In this document: positions 31,081 to 41,104 of the stretch, one piece after another
Numbering within the stretch: position 1 is the stretch's first letter
How the letters are laid out: every line of letters begins with the position of its first letter
DNA from: Odontocerum albicorne
Lineage: Eukaryota; Arthropoda; Insecta; Trichoptera; Odontoceridae
Direction of reading: 5' to 3'
Length of the DNA stretch: 64,000 nt
Assembly (NCBI GenBank): GCA_949825065.1
Contig: OX463859.1
Span: forward strand, 13,406,452-13,470,451
Translations under genes and position numbers: made by a program
Notes under the pieces: generated by a model
Told to the model about the DNA's origin: nothing
Seen by the model: the letters and a program-made list of their open reading frames with translations, nothing else
The model's database searches: none

Positions 31081-31230
31081 ATTTATCATTCTTCTTTATT
31101 TAAATAAATAATTACAATTTATCATTCTTCTTTATTTAAATAAATAATTACACTTAACGTTTAAACGTTAAGTGTAATTATTTATTTATCTCAATAAACA
31201 TATATTTAAATATATATTTGTTTATTGAGA
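31081..31230. repeat. Duplicated AT-rich unit ending in a perfect 52-bp palindrome, plus a second hairpin
   Basis: ATTTATCATTCTTCTTTATT with its AAATAAATAATTACA extension occurs twice. 31137-31188 is a perfect palindrome centred on CGTTTAAACG. Immediately after it, CTCAATAAACA (31190-31200) and TGTTTATTGAG form a second, slightly bulged stem. Confidence 0.85.
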
Positions 31231-31494
31231 GAAACGTAGAATGTATTAATATAAAACATATATTCTGAAATTGCATGTATATTTCAAGATAATACATTTA
31301 AGAGAAAATCTATCAAAACTAATCTCATAACACAGTTGAAACACACCCCACCAATAGAGGGCGAGCCCAGATGTTTTTTAGCCCAGACACTTGTACACGT
31401 AAATAAAAACAAAGAAAATGACAATTAATAAGCAATCAATTCAGAAAATACAATAAAAGGTTTACCGTTAAAAAAATTACGGAGAAATATAATA
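31231..31494. other. No recognisable feature
   Basis: AT-rich; no match. Confidence 0.35.
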
Positions 31495-31815
31495 TATCTC
31501 CCGCAAGGTGCGTAGTAATGCACTGAACTCCCGTACGGAAAGTCGCGGGTTCGAACTCCGCAGCGCACTACTCCTATCGAATGATAGACATTTCAGTCTA
31601 GTATTCGAGGGTATAAGGATACATTTGACATCGGTCATATGTATTCTTAAAAAAAAGACGAAAAAAAACATACCGGTGTGATTCGATCATCTCACTTCAG
31701 GTATGCCATCGGATCTAGTACAGCGGTGTGGCCGGTGTGTTTGCTGGTGTGCAACGACTTACTAACTTGAGGAAAAAAAATAAAGGAGAAACGATACTCC
31801 ACGGCACGAATAGAA
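31495..31815 (+). mobile_element. SINE family B copy
   Basis: Head GTGCGTAGTAATGCACTGAA (A-box region) with B box GGGTTCGAACTCC (31548-31560). Body: CTAGTATTCGAGGGTATAAG, CATCGGTCATATGTATTCTT, CATCTCACTTCAGGTATGCC and TTGCTGGTGTGCAACGACTT. The distal GTTGGAA..GACGACG part is largely missing. Confidence 0.75.
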
Positions 31816-32049
31816 ACCATCAAAGGGTCCGGGGTCATCCTTCAACACCCTCCCAGCCGAAACACACCCATCATTAGAAAGGTGAGCTCGGCTGCAAGGA
31901 CAACAGGTATTTTTTAGCCCACACTCCCGAACACATAAACAACAATATAATTTGAAAATAGCAATAAATAAGCAGTAATACAAAAATTATATTATGTAAA
32001 CCTGGCATAACAACAATTATGTATGAGCACTTCACACGTACACTTTGAT

Positions 32050-32255
32050 GACCTTCGTGCCCTAGTTGGTAAAACACCTATCTTCTGACCCGGAGGGTCC
32101 GGATTCGATTCCCACTGGAACCCAGATTAAAAAAAATGGTTTTTCAGTCTAGCTTTCACTTAAGACCTTATCAACTTCTTTCTGTTTGATTGGAAGAAAT
32201 TGTCATATGGCAATAATCCCACAAGGTTGTACTGTATACAAAGAAAGTGTTATAT
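32050..32255 (+). mobile_element. SINE family A, full-length copy
   Basis: GACCTTCGTGCCCTAGTTGG (A-box region), CCGGATTCGATTCCCACTGG (B box GATTCGATTCC), core GGTTTTTCAGTCTAGCTTTC, tail GATTGGAAGAAATTGTCATA, GGTTGTACTGTATACAAAGA. All blocks are in order. Confidence 0.8.
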
Positions 32256-32269
32256 ATTTCACTCCAAAT

Positions 32270-32362
32270 GTGATTTTTTTAATAACTGTGGATTCGAGAC
32301 CCGAGGTAGAGAGCCCTTGAGGAAAGTTTGCTCTCTAAACGGCGCTATATAAAACTATTCTA
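32270..32362 (+). repeat. Repeat family C copy
   Basis: GATTCGAGACCCGAGGTAGA, GCCCTTGAGGAAAGTTTGCT and CTCTAAACGGCGCTATATAA, as at 20862-20978. Confidence 0.6.
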
Positions 32363-33419
32363 AGAATTGAAAATACATTACACTACACCTAACTCGGAAT
32401 CTGTTACTATCACATATAAAAGTAAGCTGATTACAGAGTTGATAAAGTAATTATAGTGTACTGTAATATTTTTTTTGCGTTAATGTCAAATTTATATTGT
32501 GAGGTGCGGGCAGCTGACTGGAGACGGCCCAATATCTTAGGATTTTAACATTTTTGTAATAATTTTGCCTGGTGTGCTTACTTTTTTTTTAAATTTTCTT
32601 TTGTGTCTTTTTATTAGGTTTTGTCGAATTGTTTTAACTTTAAGTTTATTTTGTGAATGAACAACAAACTAATTTAAAAATATATATTTCGTTAGGTATA
32701 TTGTACCGTTGATGAAAAATAAAATAAAAAAATATTTTTCATCAATGGTAAATATTTTTTATCTTTCCATTCATACCCTGTCTCATGACTTCCATTCACA
32801 TTTTGAAAGAACGGAATTTTAAAAGGCAGAGTTGATTCTAGGAGTTGCATTGGAAGGTGTCGTATGAGTTGTATACGAAATACGAAAGCCTAGCGATCTG
32901 TCATCTCTACCTTTTCCAACACGGCAATGGCATTATAGTATATATGGATGTAAAATTTATTAACTATTTTTTACTAATTAATGACTTATTTAAAACTAAA
33001 AAAATACTATATGTGAAGTTTTTTTTAAATAATCCGATTATTTTAGATTTTATTGCACAACCACCCATCAGAAAACAGAGTGAAAATAAATATTTGTAAA
33101 TCAAAATGCATACATCTCCCTATCGGGGAGATGTCTCGTTAGGATTGGATTAAAAACAAATAAAAATCCCCTCTCGCCCCAATCAATTATGTATAAAAAT
33201 AAAACAATGAATTGTTTGTACTTTTTTCACGGATTTTTATCAATCGGCACGTATTTAATCTGTACCTTGGATTGATTGGAATAAACAATAATTTGAGAAC
33301 AATAACAGATACAATTATTTTCATCCCCTTCGAAATGGATTCATTTTTGTTTCTCCCCGAGTTTCGAGGTCCATTCATAATATTATTTATCTCAAAATAT
33401 TTCTCGTTCTGAACTCTTA
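32363..33419. other. No gene recognised; one hairpin
   Basis: A stem at about 32706-32748 (ACCGTTGATGAAAAAT with ATTTTTCATCAATGGT, one wobble) lies in otherwise AT-rich sequence. Opposed open frames at 32845-33412 have no domain. Confidence 0.4.
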
Positions 33420-33981
33420 TAAAGGGTCTTTCATATTAAGCAGTTTTTTAATTCTATTTTTTTTAATTCTTGAATAAAACACTCAATTTGCTTTGATTTC
33501 AAAAAACTTTTTATTGACGATTCAAGTATGATGTATGACATTTAAACACAAAAAACAATATCCGCCAAATATCCACATCTTGCAGCTCCACAGATGTCCA
33601 CTCTTTTGTAAAAAAAATCGATGACATTTTTGGCATAATTGCGGTTATAACTCACCAATAACGCAAACAATTTCATCCTTCAGCTCAGAAATTGATTGGG
33701 GATCATTCTTATAGACCTGGTTTTTCACGTAATCTCAGAGAAAATAGTCCAACGGTGTCAGATCACATGATCTCGGTGGCCAATTAAGATCACTGTTTCC
33801 GGAGATTACAATATATAAAATAATTCAACAATTTGAACGCGTTGTTGTATTGTATACGACTCAATTTTTATAAACGCCATACATTACACTTCTCAAATGT
33901 CACAAGACCCAGGCAAGGTCGCGACGCCATATGTTTTTTATCCAAGAATTTAAAAAACCGCTAAATTTGAAAGACCCTTTA
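33420..33981 (-). mobile_element. Mariner/Tc1-type MITE, family M1, copy 2
   Basis: Complete at both ends: AAAGGGTCTTTCATATTAAG at the left and its near-complement (CTAAATTTGAAAGACCCTTT) at the right. Internally, on the minus strand, it keeps the transposase C-terminal region (WPPRSCDLTPLDYFL area at about 33730-33790) with stops. Left TA is present (33418-33419); the right flank has lost TA. It is the same deletion derivative as at 5460 and 55747, so the family moved in deleted form. Confidence 0.8.
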
Positions 33982-34411
33982 AAATTTTACCATGGTCCTT
34001 ATTTTCCTGGCTATTAAATTTTACTTTAATATTCGATATTTTTTTCCAAAATTGTTTTCATTTGTTAAGTTTAATAGGGTCATGGGTATTTACATTTATT
34101 ATAAAACAAAGGTGAGTTTATTAGGAGATATTTTTTCAAAGAAATAAATTCCGTTGTTGTATTTCTATGAAATTATTAAATAAATAAATGAATGTTGATA
34201 ATATAAGCATTCAAAACCTTGTTTTAGATTTAGGCCTTTTTCATATTTTGGTTAGTTAGTAAAGCAGCGTTATTTATTTAAATTATTCATTTAATACAGT
34301 ATTGTAATGTGTAAAATATGGTGGGTTGATTACCAAATAGTAATCTCTTTCAACCAACTATACAATTGTTTCGTACCATATTTAAATACCATCTTAAAAT
34401 GTATTCCATAC
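33982..34411. other. Unassigned, with a SINE A tail scrap
   Basis: 34318-34366 on the minus strand matches the SINE A tail (GTGGGTTGATTACC, AGTAATCTCTTTCAACCAAC). The rest is AT-rich. Confidence 0.4.
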
Positions 34412-34745
34412 GTCGTCGTTGCCGGGCCTTGTAGTCGAGTATCCTCTCGTCATTCCAACGTCAATTAAGTTGAAAAACGAAGCTGTGTCATGGAGTTTGT
34501 TTTAAGTGAGTGAACCGTTGCACACCAGCAAACTCATTGGTCCCACCGCTGTACTGGATCCGATTTCACACCGAAGTGAAATAATCGGATTCCACTGTCA
34601 TGTTTTATTTTTTGAATGAATAAATATGGCCGAAGTCATAGGCATCTTTATACCTCTAAACATTAGGTGAAAAAATGTCTGTGTCGTTCGAGGAGCACTG
34701 CACGAGGTTCGAACCGTTATTGCGCGGCTATGCACCTCAATGTAT
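34412..34745 (-). mobile_element. SINE family B copy
   Basis: The distal end CGTCGTTGCCGGGCCTTGTA comes first on the plus strand, then GAGTGAACCGTTGCACACCA, GATTTCACACCGAAGTGAAA, CATTAGG and the head with GAGGTTCGAACCGTT (34709-34723). Confidence 0.7.
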
Positions 34746-34789
34746 TCCATACAAGCCCACACTAAAATCTGTAATATATGGAATGAATT

Positions 34790-35120
34790 TTTTTTAACTC
34801 ATTAACTTTATCCAACCATACTTTCTCTGGTCTTCGTCTACCACACCTTCCACTCACATTTTCTCTGTATTTCATAGTGCTCTTCTTCATTTTACTCCAC
34901 GTATCTGTCTTTAGTTCACATTCATCTTTGACATTATCACCCCATATATTCTTCTATTTGCACGAATTTCTACAGCGTTCATTCGTCCTTTTAATTTTTT
35001 CCACGTCCTCGTTTCATTCCTACACATCAAAGATGATACTAAAATATTGTTGAGGGGTTATCATCTTATCAAATTTTGATACTGTCTGATTTTATAGCCC
35101 GCCCCATTGACTTTTTTTCC
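34790..35120 (-). mobile_element. RTE-like LINE fragment
   Basis: CCAACCATACTTTCTCTGGT, GTCTACCACACCTTCCACTC, GTTCACATTCATCTTTGACA and TTTCTACAGCGTTCATTCG match the minus-strand copies elsewhere. Confidence 0.65.
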
Positions 35121-35283
35121 TCTCGCTGTACGTCTTCCGATATCCTTCGAAACTGTAATCACATGAGAATATATTATCCATATATGTTACATCAAAATAA
35201 TATACTGGTCTAATTTTGAAATATTTTTATTACCAATAATATACTGCTCAAAATATTTTTATTACCAATAATATACTGGTCTA

Positions 35284-36095
35284 ATAATATATATTGACAT
35301 TATTGGTAGATCCCCACAAGCAATGATGGAGACATTTGTTCAGTTGGAGAGGGCCGCAAACAGAATGGGACTTCGCATCAACTCCGATAAGACCAAATAT
35401 ATGATAGCCACTAAAGCACCCCGTAATAACCAGACACCTACCACGATTAATATAAGTTCTCATACAATAGAACGTGTAAACACCTTCACCTACCTGGGAT
35501 CCATAGTGACAAGTGTTAATGATGCATCTATCGAGATTAAACGTCGAATATTCATGGCAAATAGATGCTTCTTTGGTCTGAGAAAACACCTTATATCTCG
35601 GTTGTTGTCCAGAAGGACAAAACTTACCATTTATAAGACACTGCTACGACCTGTCCTCACATATGGGTCTGAATGCTGGGTATTGAGTAAGAAGAACGAA
35701 TCTTCCCTTCTAATATTTGAAAGAAAAATACTCAGAAAAATATTCGGACCCATACAGGAAAATGGATCTTGGAGAGTGAGATATAATGAGGAGTTATACA
35801 GCATATACAAAGAGCCCAACATTATAAAATACATCAAAATTGGGAGGCTACGTTGGGCGGGGCATGTAGCAAGAATGGGAGAAGAGGAAATGCCTAACAA
35901 AGTACTCTTTTCCAAGCCCCAAGGAAGACGTAGCGTGGGCAGACCAAAGCTTAGGTGGATGGATGGGGTGCAGAATGATGCAAACGTGATTGGCATCAGG
36001 GGCTGGAGGAGTGCATCCCAGGATAGGGGGGAATGGCAACGACTGCTGGAGGAGGCCGGGGCCCACAATGGGCTGTAGTGCCATTGATGATGATG
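35284..36095 (+). mobile_element. RTE-clade LINE, 5'-truncated insertion with 17-bp target duplication
   Basis: Flanked by identical AATAATATACTGGTCTA (35267-35283 and 36096-36112). The body is one long intact frame and the 3' end is a short TGATGATGATG run, the simple tail typical of RTE elements. The flanking target is itself a small local duplication of ATTACCAATAATATACTG. Confidence 0.9.
35296..36078 (+). pseudogene. RTE reverse transcriptase, C-terminal 260 codons intact
   Basis: The frame opens at DIIGRSPQAMMETFVQLERA, which in this family directly follows the catalytic YADD motif; the truncation point removed YADD and everything before it. Then come GLRINSDKTKYMIA, FTYLGSIVTS, RCFFGLRKHLISRLLSRRTK, RPVLTYGSECWVL, FERKILRKIFGPIQENGSWR, RLRWAGHVARMGEEEMP and GRRSVGRPKLRWMDGVQNDA, with a stop at 36076-36078. 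No frameshift or stop interrupts it, so the insertion is fairly young. It has no polymerase activity without the palm domain. Confidence 0.9.
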
Positions 36096-36404
36096 AATAA
36101 TATACTGGTCTATTACCAATAATTATTATTCTAAAATACCTATAGTTCGAAGGAAGGGATAACCACGCCACAATTTGGGTTTGCCATCTTTTACCAGGTC
36201 TTTGAGACTTATTTACGAAACAAAATAGATATTATTCATAAGCCTTTAAGCATTAATTTATCACACGTGACCAAACCATATCAATGTTTCTTTTTCAACT
36301 TTAACTTGTATGTTCTCTCAATTCCCAATACATCCATTTGTATCGTTCCTGTGGATGTATTGAAGAGCATCGCCGGAAGACAACATTGCCTATTATTATT
36401 TTTT

Positions 36405-36847
36405 GGATATGATACGACCAAACGATTGTCAGACCCGCATTCTTCTATGGCTCCGAATGCTGGATGATGGATAACTCTTACTCTAGGCAACTAGAAACTG
36501 CTGAAATTCGCATGCTAAGATGGTCAGCTGGTGTGTCCCTAAGATACAAAATAAAAAGCTCACGCATTCGTGGAAGCCTAGGTGTTACATACATCAACAG
36601 CAAGATGGACGAGAGGCGATTGAAATGGTATGGGCACGTTGGATGCAGAGCACCCGATAACATTGTGAACCAGGCAATCTCCATGGATCTTCCTCGAATA
36701 ACAACCAGAGGAAGACCAAAGAATTCATGGGTGGTGCAAAAAGATAACTTGATACAGAGGCATGGCCTGGGGGACGTAGTTAGGGACAGAAGAGCATACA
36801 ACCTGAGGACGAGGAGAGCTGACCCCAATGGTCTTCGCAGACAATGA
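36405..36847 (+). pseudogene. Second RTE-type LINE fragment (different family), C-terminal frame
   Basis: The frame reads RPAFFYGSECWMMDNSYSRQ, LETAEIRMLRWSAGVSLRYK, then RIRGSLGVTYINSKMDERRL, KWYGHVGCRAPDNIVNQAIS, GRPKNSWVVQKDNLIQRHGL and DVVRDRRAYNLRTRRADPNG. This is the YGSECW..LRWYGHV..RGRP end of another RTE-type ORF, divergent from the copy at 35296. It is largely open; 36113-36404 before it is unassigned. Confidence 0.85.
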
Positions 36848-36855
36848 GTTGGGAT

Positions 36856-36940
36856 GGAGCCAGGGAGAAGATCGGGAATGGAATCAGAAATCCACGGGTG
36901 GAAGTCAAGCGTCTTAACAACTAGGCTACTGAGGTCGCTA
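36856..36940 (-). mobile_element. SINE family A head scrap
   Basis: Minus-strand GCGACCTCAGTAGCCTAGTT and a decayed B-box region directly follow the LINE frame. Confidence 0.55.
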
Positions 36941-37139
36941 ATTCGCAATATTTCCTGACTCCTTGATCACACATTGTTTTCCCACACATTTTTCGCAACA
37001 CTTTAATAATGTTTGTAGCAATACTAATATTTTATTTTGTAGTAATATCTACATTAATAATTTTGCCAAAAATTAAATTTACTATTTTGATTTTAGCACG
37101 AAGATTTAAAATCCAACCATACTAAAAATAATAGTTAGT

Positions 37140-37810
37140 TTAACTCTTGATTCAGCAAATTAGTGCCAACATTGATGTATAAAAGTTAAAAGTGGATATG
37201 GAAAATAAATTAAAGGAACCGAGTAAATATAGTGGAAATACGTGCACTGAGAAAAATACATGGCGTATCGATGTAAAACTGATTGGTATGTTAAGTAGAG
37301 TGAAAATGTTGAATTAGTTTGGGCATGTTGAAAAAAGTTGAAGTAGTTTGGGCATGTTGAAAAAAGTTGAAGTAGTTTGGGCATGCTGAAAAAAGTTGAA
37401 GTAGTTTGGGCATGTAGAAAAAAGTTGAAGTAGTTTGGGCATGTAGAAAAAAGTTGAAGTAGTTTGGGCATGTAGAAAAAAGTTGAAGTAGTTTGGGCAT
37501 GTAGAAAAAAGTTGAAGTAGTTAAGGCATGTAGAAAAAAGTTAAAGTAGTTTGGGCATGTAGAAAAAAGAGGGAACGAAAGACTGTCTAAACTATAATGC
37601 AAGGATAAGTGCCTGTCGTGTAAGTTGACGATAAAAACAAATGGTTGAACCAAGGGAATTTTTGAAAAATGGAAAAATGAGTAATACTAGGTGTATGAGA
37701 ATATGTATGGGTGTATAAGAAGTGAATGAAGTATGTCATGAAATGAATGTTTGTCACTCTATTCTCTCTATTTACCCTAACAGGGAAATGTCGTGATAAT
37801 ATGTTTGTAC
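37140..37810 (+). mobile_element. RTE-like LINE fragment containing a minisatellite
   Basis: Left part 37195-37315 matches the LINE (AAATACGTGCACTGAGAAAA region). The right part, 37575-37810, continues with the terminal region (AATGGTTGAACCAAGGGAAT, AATGAAGTATGTCATG, CTCTATTTACCCTAACAGGG). The 29-bp array sits exactly where the LINE has its FGHV codons. Confidence 0.65.
37314..37575. repeat. 29-bp minisatellite, about nine copies
   Basis: Unit TAGTTTGGGCATGTAGAAAA then AAGTTGAAG. TTTGGGCATGTTGAAA is the normal LINE sequence for the (R)WFGHVE motif, so one unit was seeded by LINE coding DNA and amplified. The variants GTTG, GCTG and GTAG are grouped along the array. Minus-strand open frames (LLQLFSTCPNYFNFF) are artefacts. 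Confidence 0.9.
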
Positions 37811-38485
37811 GTTTCTTAGACAAATCAGCCGACACGATAATTGAATTATTTCGGGTCGAATAAATTTGAATAATGGTTTTTTTAACTACGTTTTATGTAA
37901 TCCATACAATTATATTTGTTCTTATCCTACTAAATTGATTCGATATGTATGAAAAAATAATATAGGGGAAATTCGAATACATCGATTTGATTGTCGATTT
38001 AATTAAATTTATTAAAATCAGTTGCTTTTGAACTAATTAAATAATTTCTGTCTTTTGATAATTACACTAGTAACCGAATTTTAACTTTTTGTCTGTAACA
38101 GAGACTAAATTAGCTGATTCTTATTAAATCGAACCTGCTGATTACGAAAATTGCAGGGAAAAGTTTGTAACACGTAACATTTTTGTGTAACAGAAAGGGG
38201 ATTGTTTTAATAAAATAAGTACGTTTTTGCGTACTTCAAAAGTCGTAATTACGACAATGAAAATAAATAAATTCCTGAAATGCTAAATTTAGACACAGAA
38301 TACAATGTTGTTACATAAAAAAATAAAAAAAGCAGAATAAAAATCATTACTATAAGAAAAATTGACCTTATATACCATTTTTTGTTAAAAAATAGCATTT
38401 TTTTATAAATTAGATCGAAATATCTTTTTTTTAGAGATTGTATATTAAATTGAATAAAAACTCAAATTAGACAATTTAGAAGTCC
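37811..38485. other. No recognisable feature
   Basis: AT-rich; no open frame or repeat match. Confidence 0.4.
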
Positions 38486-38490
38486 CTAAA

Positions 38491-38703
38491 TTACAGTAAA
38501 CAGCCATAAACAGATAACTGGAATGCAGCAAGTGTATTTTCAGTGACATTCGACATCCTAGCTTCTGGTAACTGCAAGAGATCTTGTACAAGCTGTTCGT
38601 AATTGTCAGCTTTATTATTACCTAGGAAACAACTAACAACTCTTTCAAAGGCTTTCCAAGCTTCTAGTTCTTCAACACTTAATTTTTTTTCGAATTTTTT
38701 CAT
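38491..38703 (-). pseudogene. Fragment of an unidentified insect repetitive-protein family
   Basis: A 70-codon frame: EKKLSVEELEAWKAFERVVS, CFLGNNKADNYEQLVQDLLQ. The order W..F..VV..FLGN.KA.NY..LV..LL is one I associate with a multicopy insect protein of unknown function, but I cannot name it. The stretch after LLQLPEARMSN does not continue the pattern, so only one exon-sized piece may be present. No neighbours support a function. Confidence 0.4.
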
Positions 38704-38879
38704 CTTTCAAAAGTTTCAGTTTCAGTCAAATACTAATTTCAGGTTTTTCTCTTAAAAGGTACGTGATGGAACATTTTCAATTTCATATTCATTATCAGCA
38801 CTCAAAAATTGACCTAAAATGAACGTTTTCACCCTTGTTACAAAAACCTTGTTAACTAGTGTTATTTATCGAACACTTC

Positions 38880-39054
38880 ATTGTAAAAATCAATCTGGCG
38901 GGTTTATTGTCAGGCGGCAATCTCTTCCAACTAACCAGAAAGATGTTTTCATAGGCCTAAGTGTTAATCAAACTGGAATCCTATTTTTAAATAATTTGGG
39001 TTCCAGCGGGGATCGAACCCGCAACCTCCGGATCGGCAGACAAGTGTCTTACAT
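38880..39054 (-). mobile_element. SINE family A copy
   Basis: Minus strand: CTGCCGATCCGGAGGTTGCG, GGTTCGATCCCCGCTGGAAC (B box), core GGATTCCAGTTTGATTAACA, tail TTGGAAGAGATTGCCGCC. Very similar to 44338-44520. Confidence 0.85.
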
Positions 39055-39535
39055 TTATAGTATGTCAAAAATATATTTTCTTTTTGTGAGGTAAAATGCA
39101 ATAATATTCAGTTCGACTCTGGTTAAATCCTAGTGAGAAAATGGATCGGTAGGTAATGCATTCTACAATAACACAAGACCTTATATAACTCGATTTATCT
39201 TTCCTTAAGAATTGTAAATTAATACTTGAAATATTGCCCGTTAAACCCGCTTGTCCCCGTTTAAGAAAACAATAAAATAATGCATTCAATTTGCATTTAT
39301 TTAACAGTCCATTCTTTCATTGCATATTTGGAATTAACACACTCAAGCCCATTACCGATTTATTTAAGTTTTATTTATGTTTATGATAAATAAAAATATT
39401 ATGGGAGTATTGTTTAAGCATTTTTTATTTAAAAGTTTATGTGAAAAGAATGAGAGGAACTGAATAAATTGTATAGAAATGGGTGCTTTTAGACGAATAC
39501 ATATAGTGACAATATATGATAATAAGAATGAAGTG
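39055..39535. other. No recognisable feature
   Basis: AT-rich; no match. Confidence 0.4.
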
Positions 39536-39539
39536 ATTT

Positions 39540-39868
39540 TATTTATTTATTTAACAGTTATTTATTTATTAAACACACAAACGACAACTCATTCCCACGA
39601 AATTCATGACCATACGTATGAGCATACGCTCAAATACCTCAGGAATATGAAAAATCACCCGAACATTTCCTTTCATATAAAATGAGATATCATCAATCAA
39701 AGGAAAAGGAAGGGATGGTGGAGAGGAATGAAAAACAGGAGTAAAACACGTTATATTACTGACTAGAAATTAAAAGTTTTTTCAGTCGCTTCTTAAAGTA
39801 TGCCAAGGACGGAGCGAGTTTAACATTGGTTTGTAACTGGTTCCAGAGTTTCACTGCATAGTCAATAT
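39540..39868 (-). mobile_element. LINE family J 3' end
   Basis: The minus strand holds the ORF end (AACTGGTTCCAGAGTTTCAC at 39836-39855, CAGTCGCTTCTTAAAGTATG), stop, 3' UTR with AATGAGATATCATCAATCAA and an A/T-rich terminus at 39540. The canonical GGCAATAAGCC tail is missing. Confidence 0.75.
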
Positions 39869-40258
39869 AATACGACTATTGTTTGATACTAAAATATAAG
39901 TACAATAACATAAAGTGATTATGTGATAGATGAAGTGAGGCAAGGAAAGGAGAATCGGGAATACAGTTTGAGTAGAAAAAAACATATAATGCGAGTAGAA
40001 TAATATGAGCTCCTTTAACTGATATTGGAGGAAATATTTAAGGTAGACGTTCGGGAAGAATTGGTGGATAAGAAATACAAATCAGGAATGAAAGTCTAAT
40101 AGCGACTTAATCAGTCGCTATTTAAAGCATGCACATGACGGAGCGAGTCTAACATTTGTTTGTAACTGGTTCCAGAGTTTCACTGCATGGACAGTAAAGT
40201 ATGACGTTAGAAAAGAAGAGCGGCGAACTGGACAGAGCCAATAAACAATCTCTTGTTG

Positions 40259-40418
40259 TTGTTTATAGTTAAGGCATTAACGTTGTGGAGGTTTAAAGAC
40301 ATTGTAATTTATTTTTATCAAACATTGTTTATTCCACTTTTTTGTGACGGTATAACCCTACCGGTTTCAAGGCTTTCACCTCATCTTCAGGGGAGCGCAA
40401 ACAAGTCTTGTTAGATTA
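40259..40418 (-). mobile_element. Hammerhead-bearing element, single-unit insertion (copy 4)
   Basis: A 160-bp insertion with a 13-bp duplication CAATCTCTTGTTG (40246-40258, 40419-40431). On the minus strand: a short leader (ACAAGACTTGTTTGCGCTCC), the hammerhead, then ACCGTCACAAAAAAGTGGAA, TTACAATGTCTTTAAACCTC and the end GTTAATGCCTTAACTATAAA. It is the cleanest definition of one unit. There is no coding capacity. Target duplications of this size and a hammerhead fit a truncated Penelope-like element. Confidence 0.85.
40356..40392 (-). ncRNA. Type I hammerhead ribozyme motif
   Basis: Minus strand: CCC, CTGAAGA (CUGANGA with N = A), stem II GAGGT/GCCTT with GAAA loop, GAAAC, CGGTA, GGG. All invariant bases are present. 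Confidence 0.8.
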
Positions 40419-40475
40419 CAATCTCTTGTTGAGCGTAGCGCAAGTCCGTGATCGGAAAGACGCGGACAATTTTAA

Positions 40476-40690
40476 GGATGAATGTGAACTTAAGGCAGAT
40501 ATGATAAGCAAAATGAGCCCGCTGAAATGGTTTCGGCAATGGAAATAATTAGTGAAGAAAGACTTATAATATTATGGGATATAGTGCAATTGAGGGTAAG
40601 ACAAGGAATAATATTTTGAAAGAAGGAAATGTCAGAGAAACCGTAGAAATTGTGTGAGAAGATTTAAAGATGTGGGACTAGATAGGTAAC
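40476..40690 (+). mobile_element. RTE-like LINE 3' fragment
   Basis: GATGAATGTGAACTTAAGGC, ATGAGCCCGCTGAAATGGTT and TAGTGAAGAAAGACTTATAA correspond to the ELKADV..LRWFGHV..NEERL stretch, then decay to a terminus. Confidence 0.65.
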
Positions 40691-40705
40691 AGTATCTTTT
40701 AAGTT

Positions 40706-41062
40706 GTATCAATGCGTGACTGCGCGGTAACGCACTGGACTTTAGCGTGGAACGTCGTCAGTTCGTACTCTGCGCTTAGCTACTCCCCTCGAACGACACG
40801 GGCATTTTTCCGCTTACTATTCGGGATACCTATAACTTCGGTCATATGTATTCTTTCAAAAAGGAAAAAAAAAACATGCCGATGTCTTCCAATCGTCTCA
40901 CTTCGGTGTGCCATCGGATTTAGTTGTTGGTGTACAATGGCTCATTCATTTTAAAGAAAAACGGACTTTACAAATAGCTTCGCTTTCCAACTGAATTGAA
41001 GTTGGAATGGCGAGTGGATCCTCGACTATGAAGCCCAGCAACGACAACGATACTCGTATATG
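40706..41062 (+). mobile_element. SINE family B, full-length reference copy
   Basis: The tRNA-like head GCGTGACTGCGCGGTAACGC (A-box region) with CAGTTCGTACTC (B-box-like) leads into the body blocks GAACGACACGGGCATTTTTC, TTCGGTCATATGTATTCTTT, TCGTCTCACTTCGGTGTGCC, TGTTGGTGTACAATGGCTCA, CTTCGCTTTCCAACTGAATT and CGAGTGGATCCTCGACTATG, ending CCCAGCAACGACAACGATAC. Length is about 355 bp. It gives the block order used for the other copies. Confidence 0.8.
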
Positions 41063-41104
41063 CAGCAGTAGCTAGCTTCTTGTTTATTGCTTTACTGGTG
41101 TTAA

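Larger units (their letters stand above)
40060..40475 (-). mobile_element. LINE family J fragment split by a hammerhead element
   Basis: 40062-40258 and 40419-40475 are consecutive parts of one LINE copy: ATAAACAATCTCTTGTTG continues as GAGCGTAGCGCAAGTCCGTG after the insertion, matching 24346-24385 of the uninterrupted copy. Confidence 0.8.

Noticed and set aside
35631..36119. 162-codon minus-strand frame
   Set aside because: Shadow of the intact RTE reverse-transcriptase frame on the plus strand.
36478..36948. 156-codon minus-strand frame
   Set aside because: Antisense to a recognisable RTE-type C-terminal frame; no domain of its own.
37160..37653. Minus-strand repetitive frames (LLQLFSTCPNYFNFF)
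   Set aside because: Shadow of the 29-bp minisatellite, opposite to the LINE coding strand.
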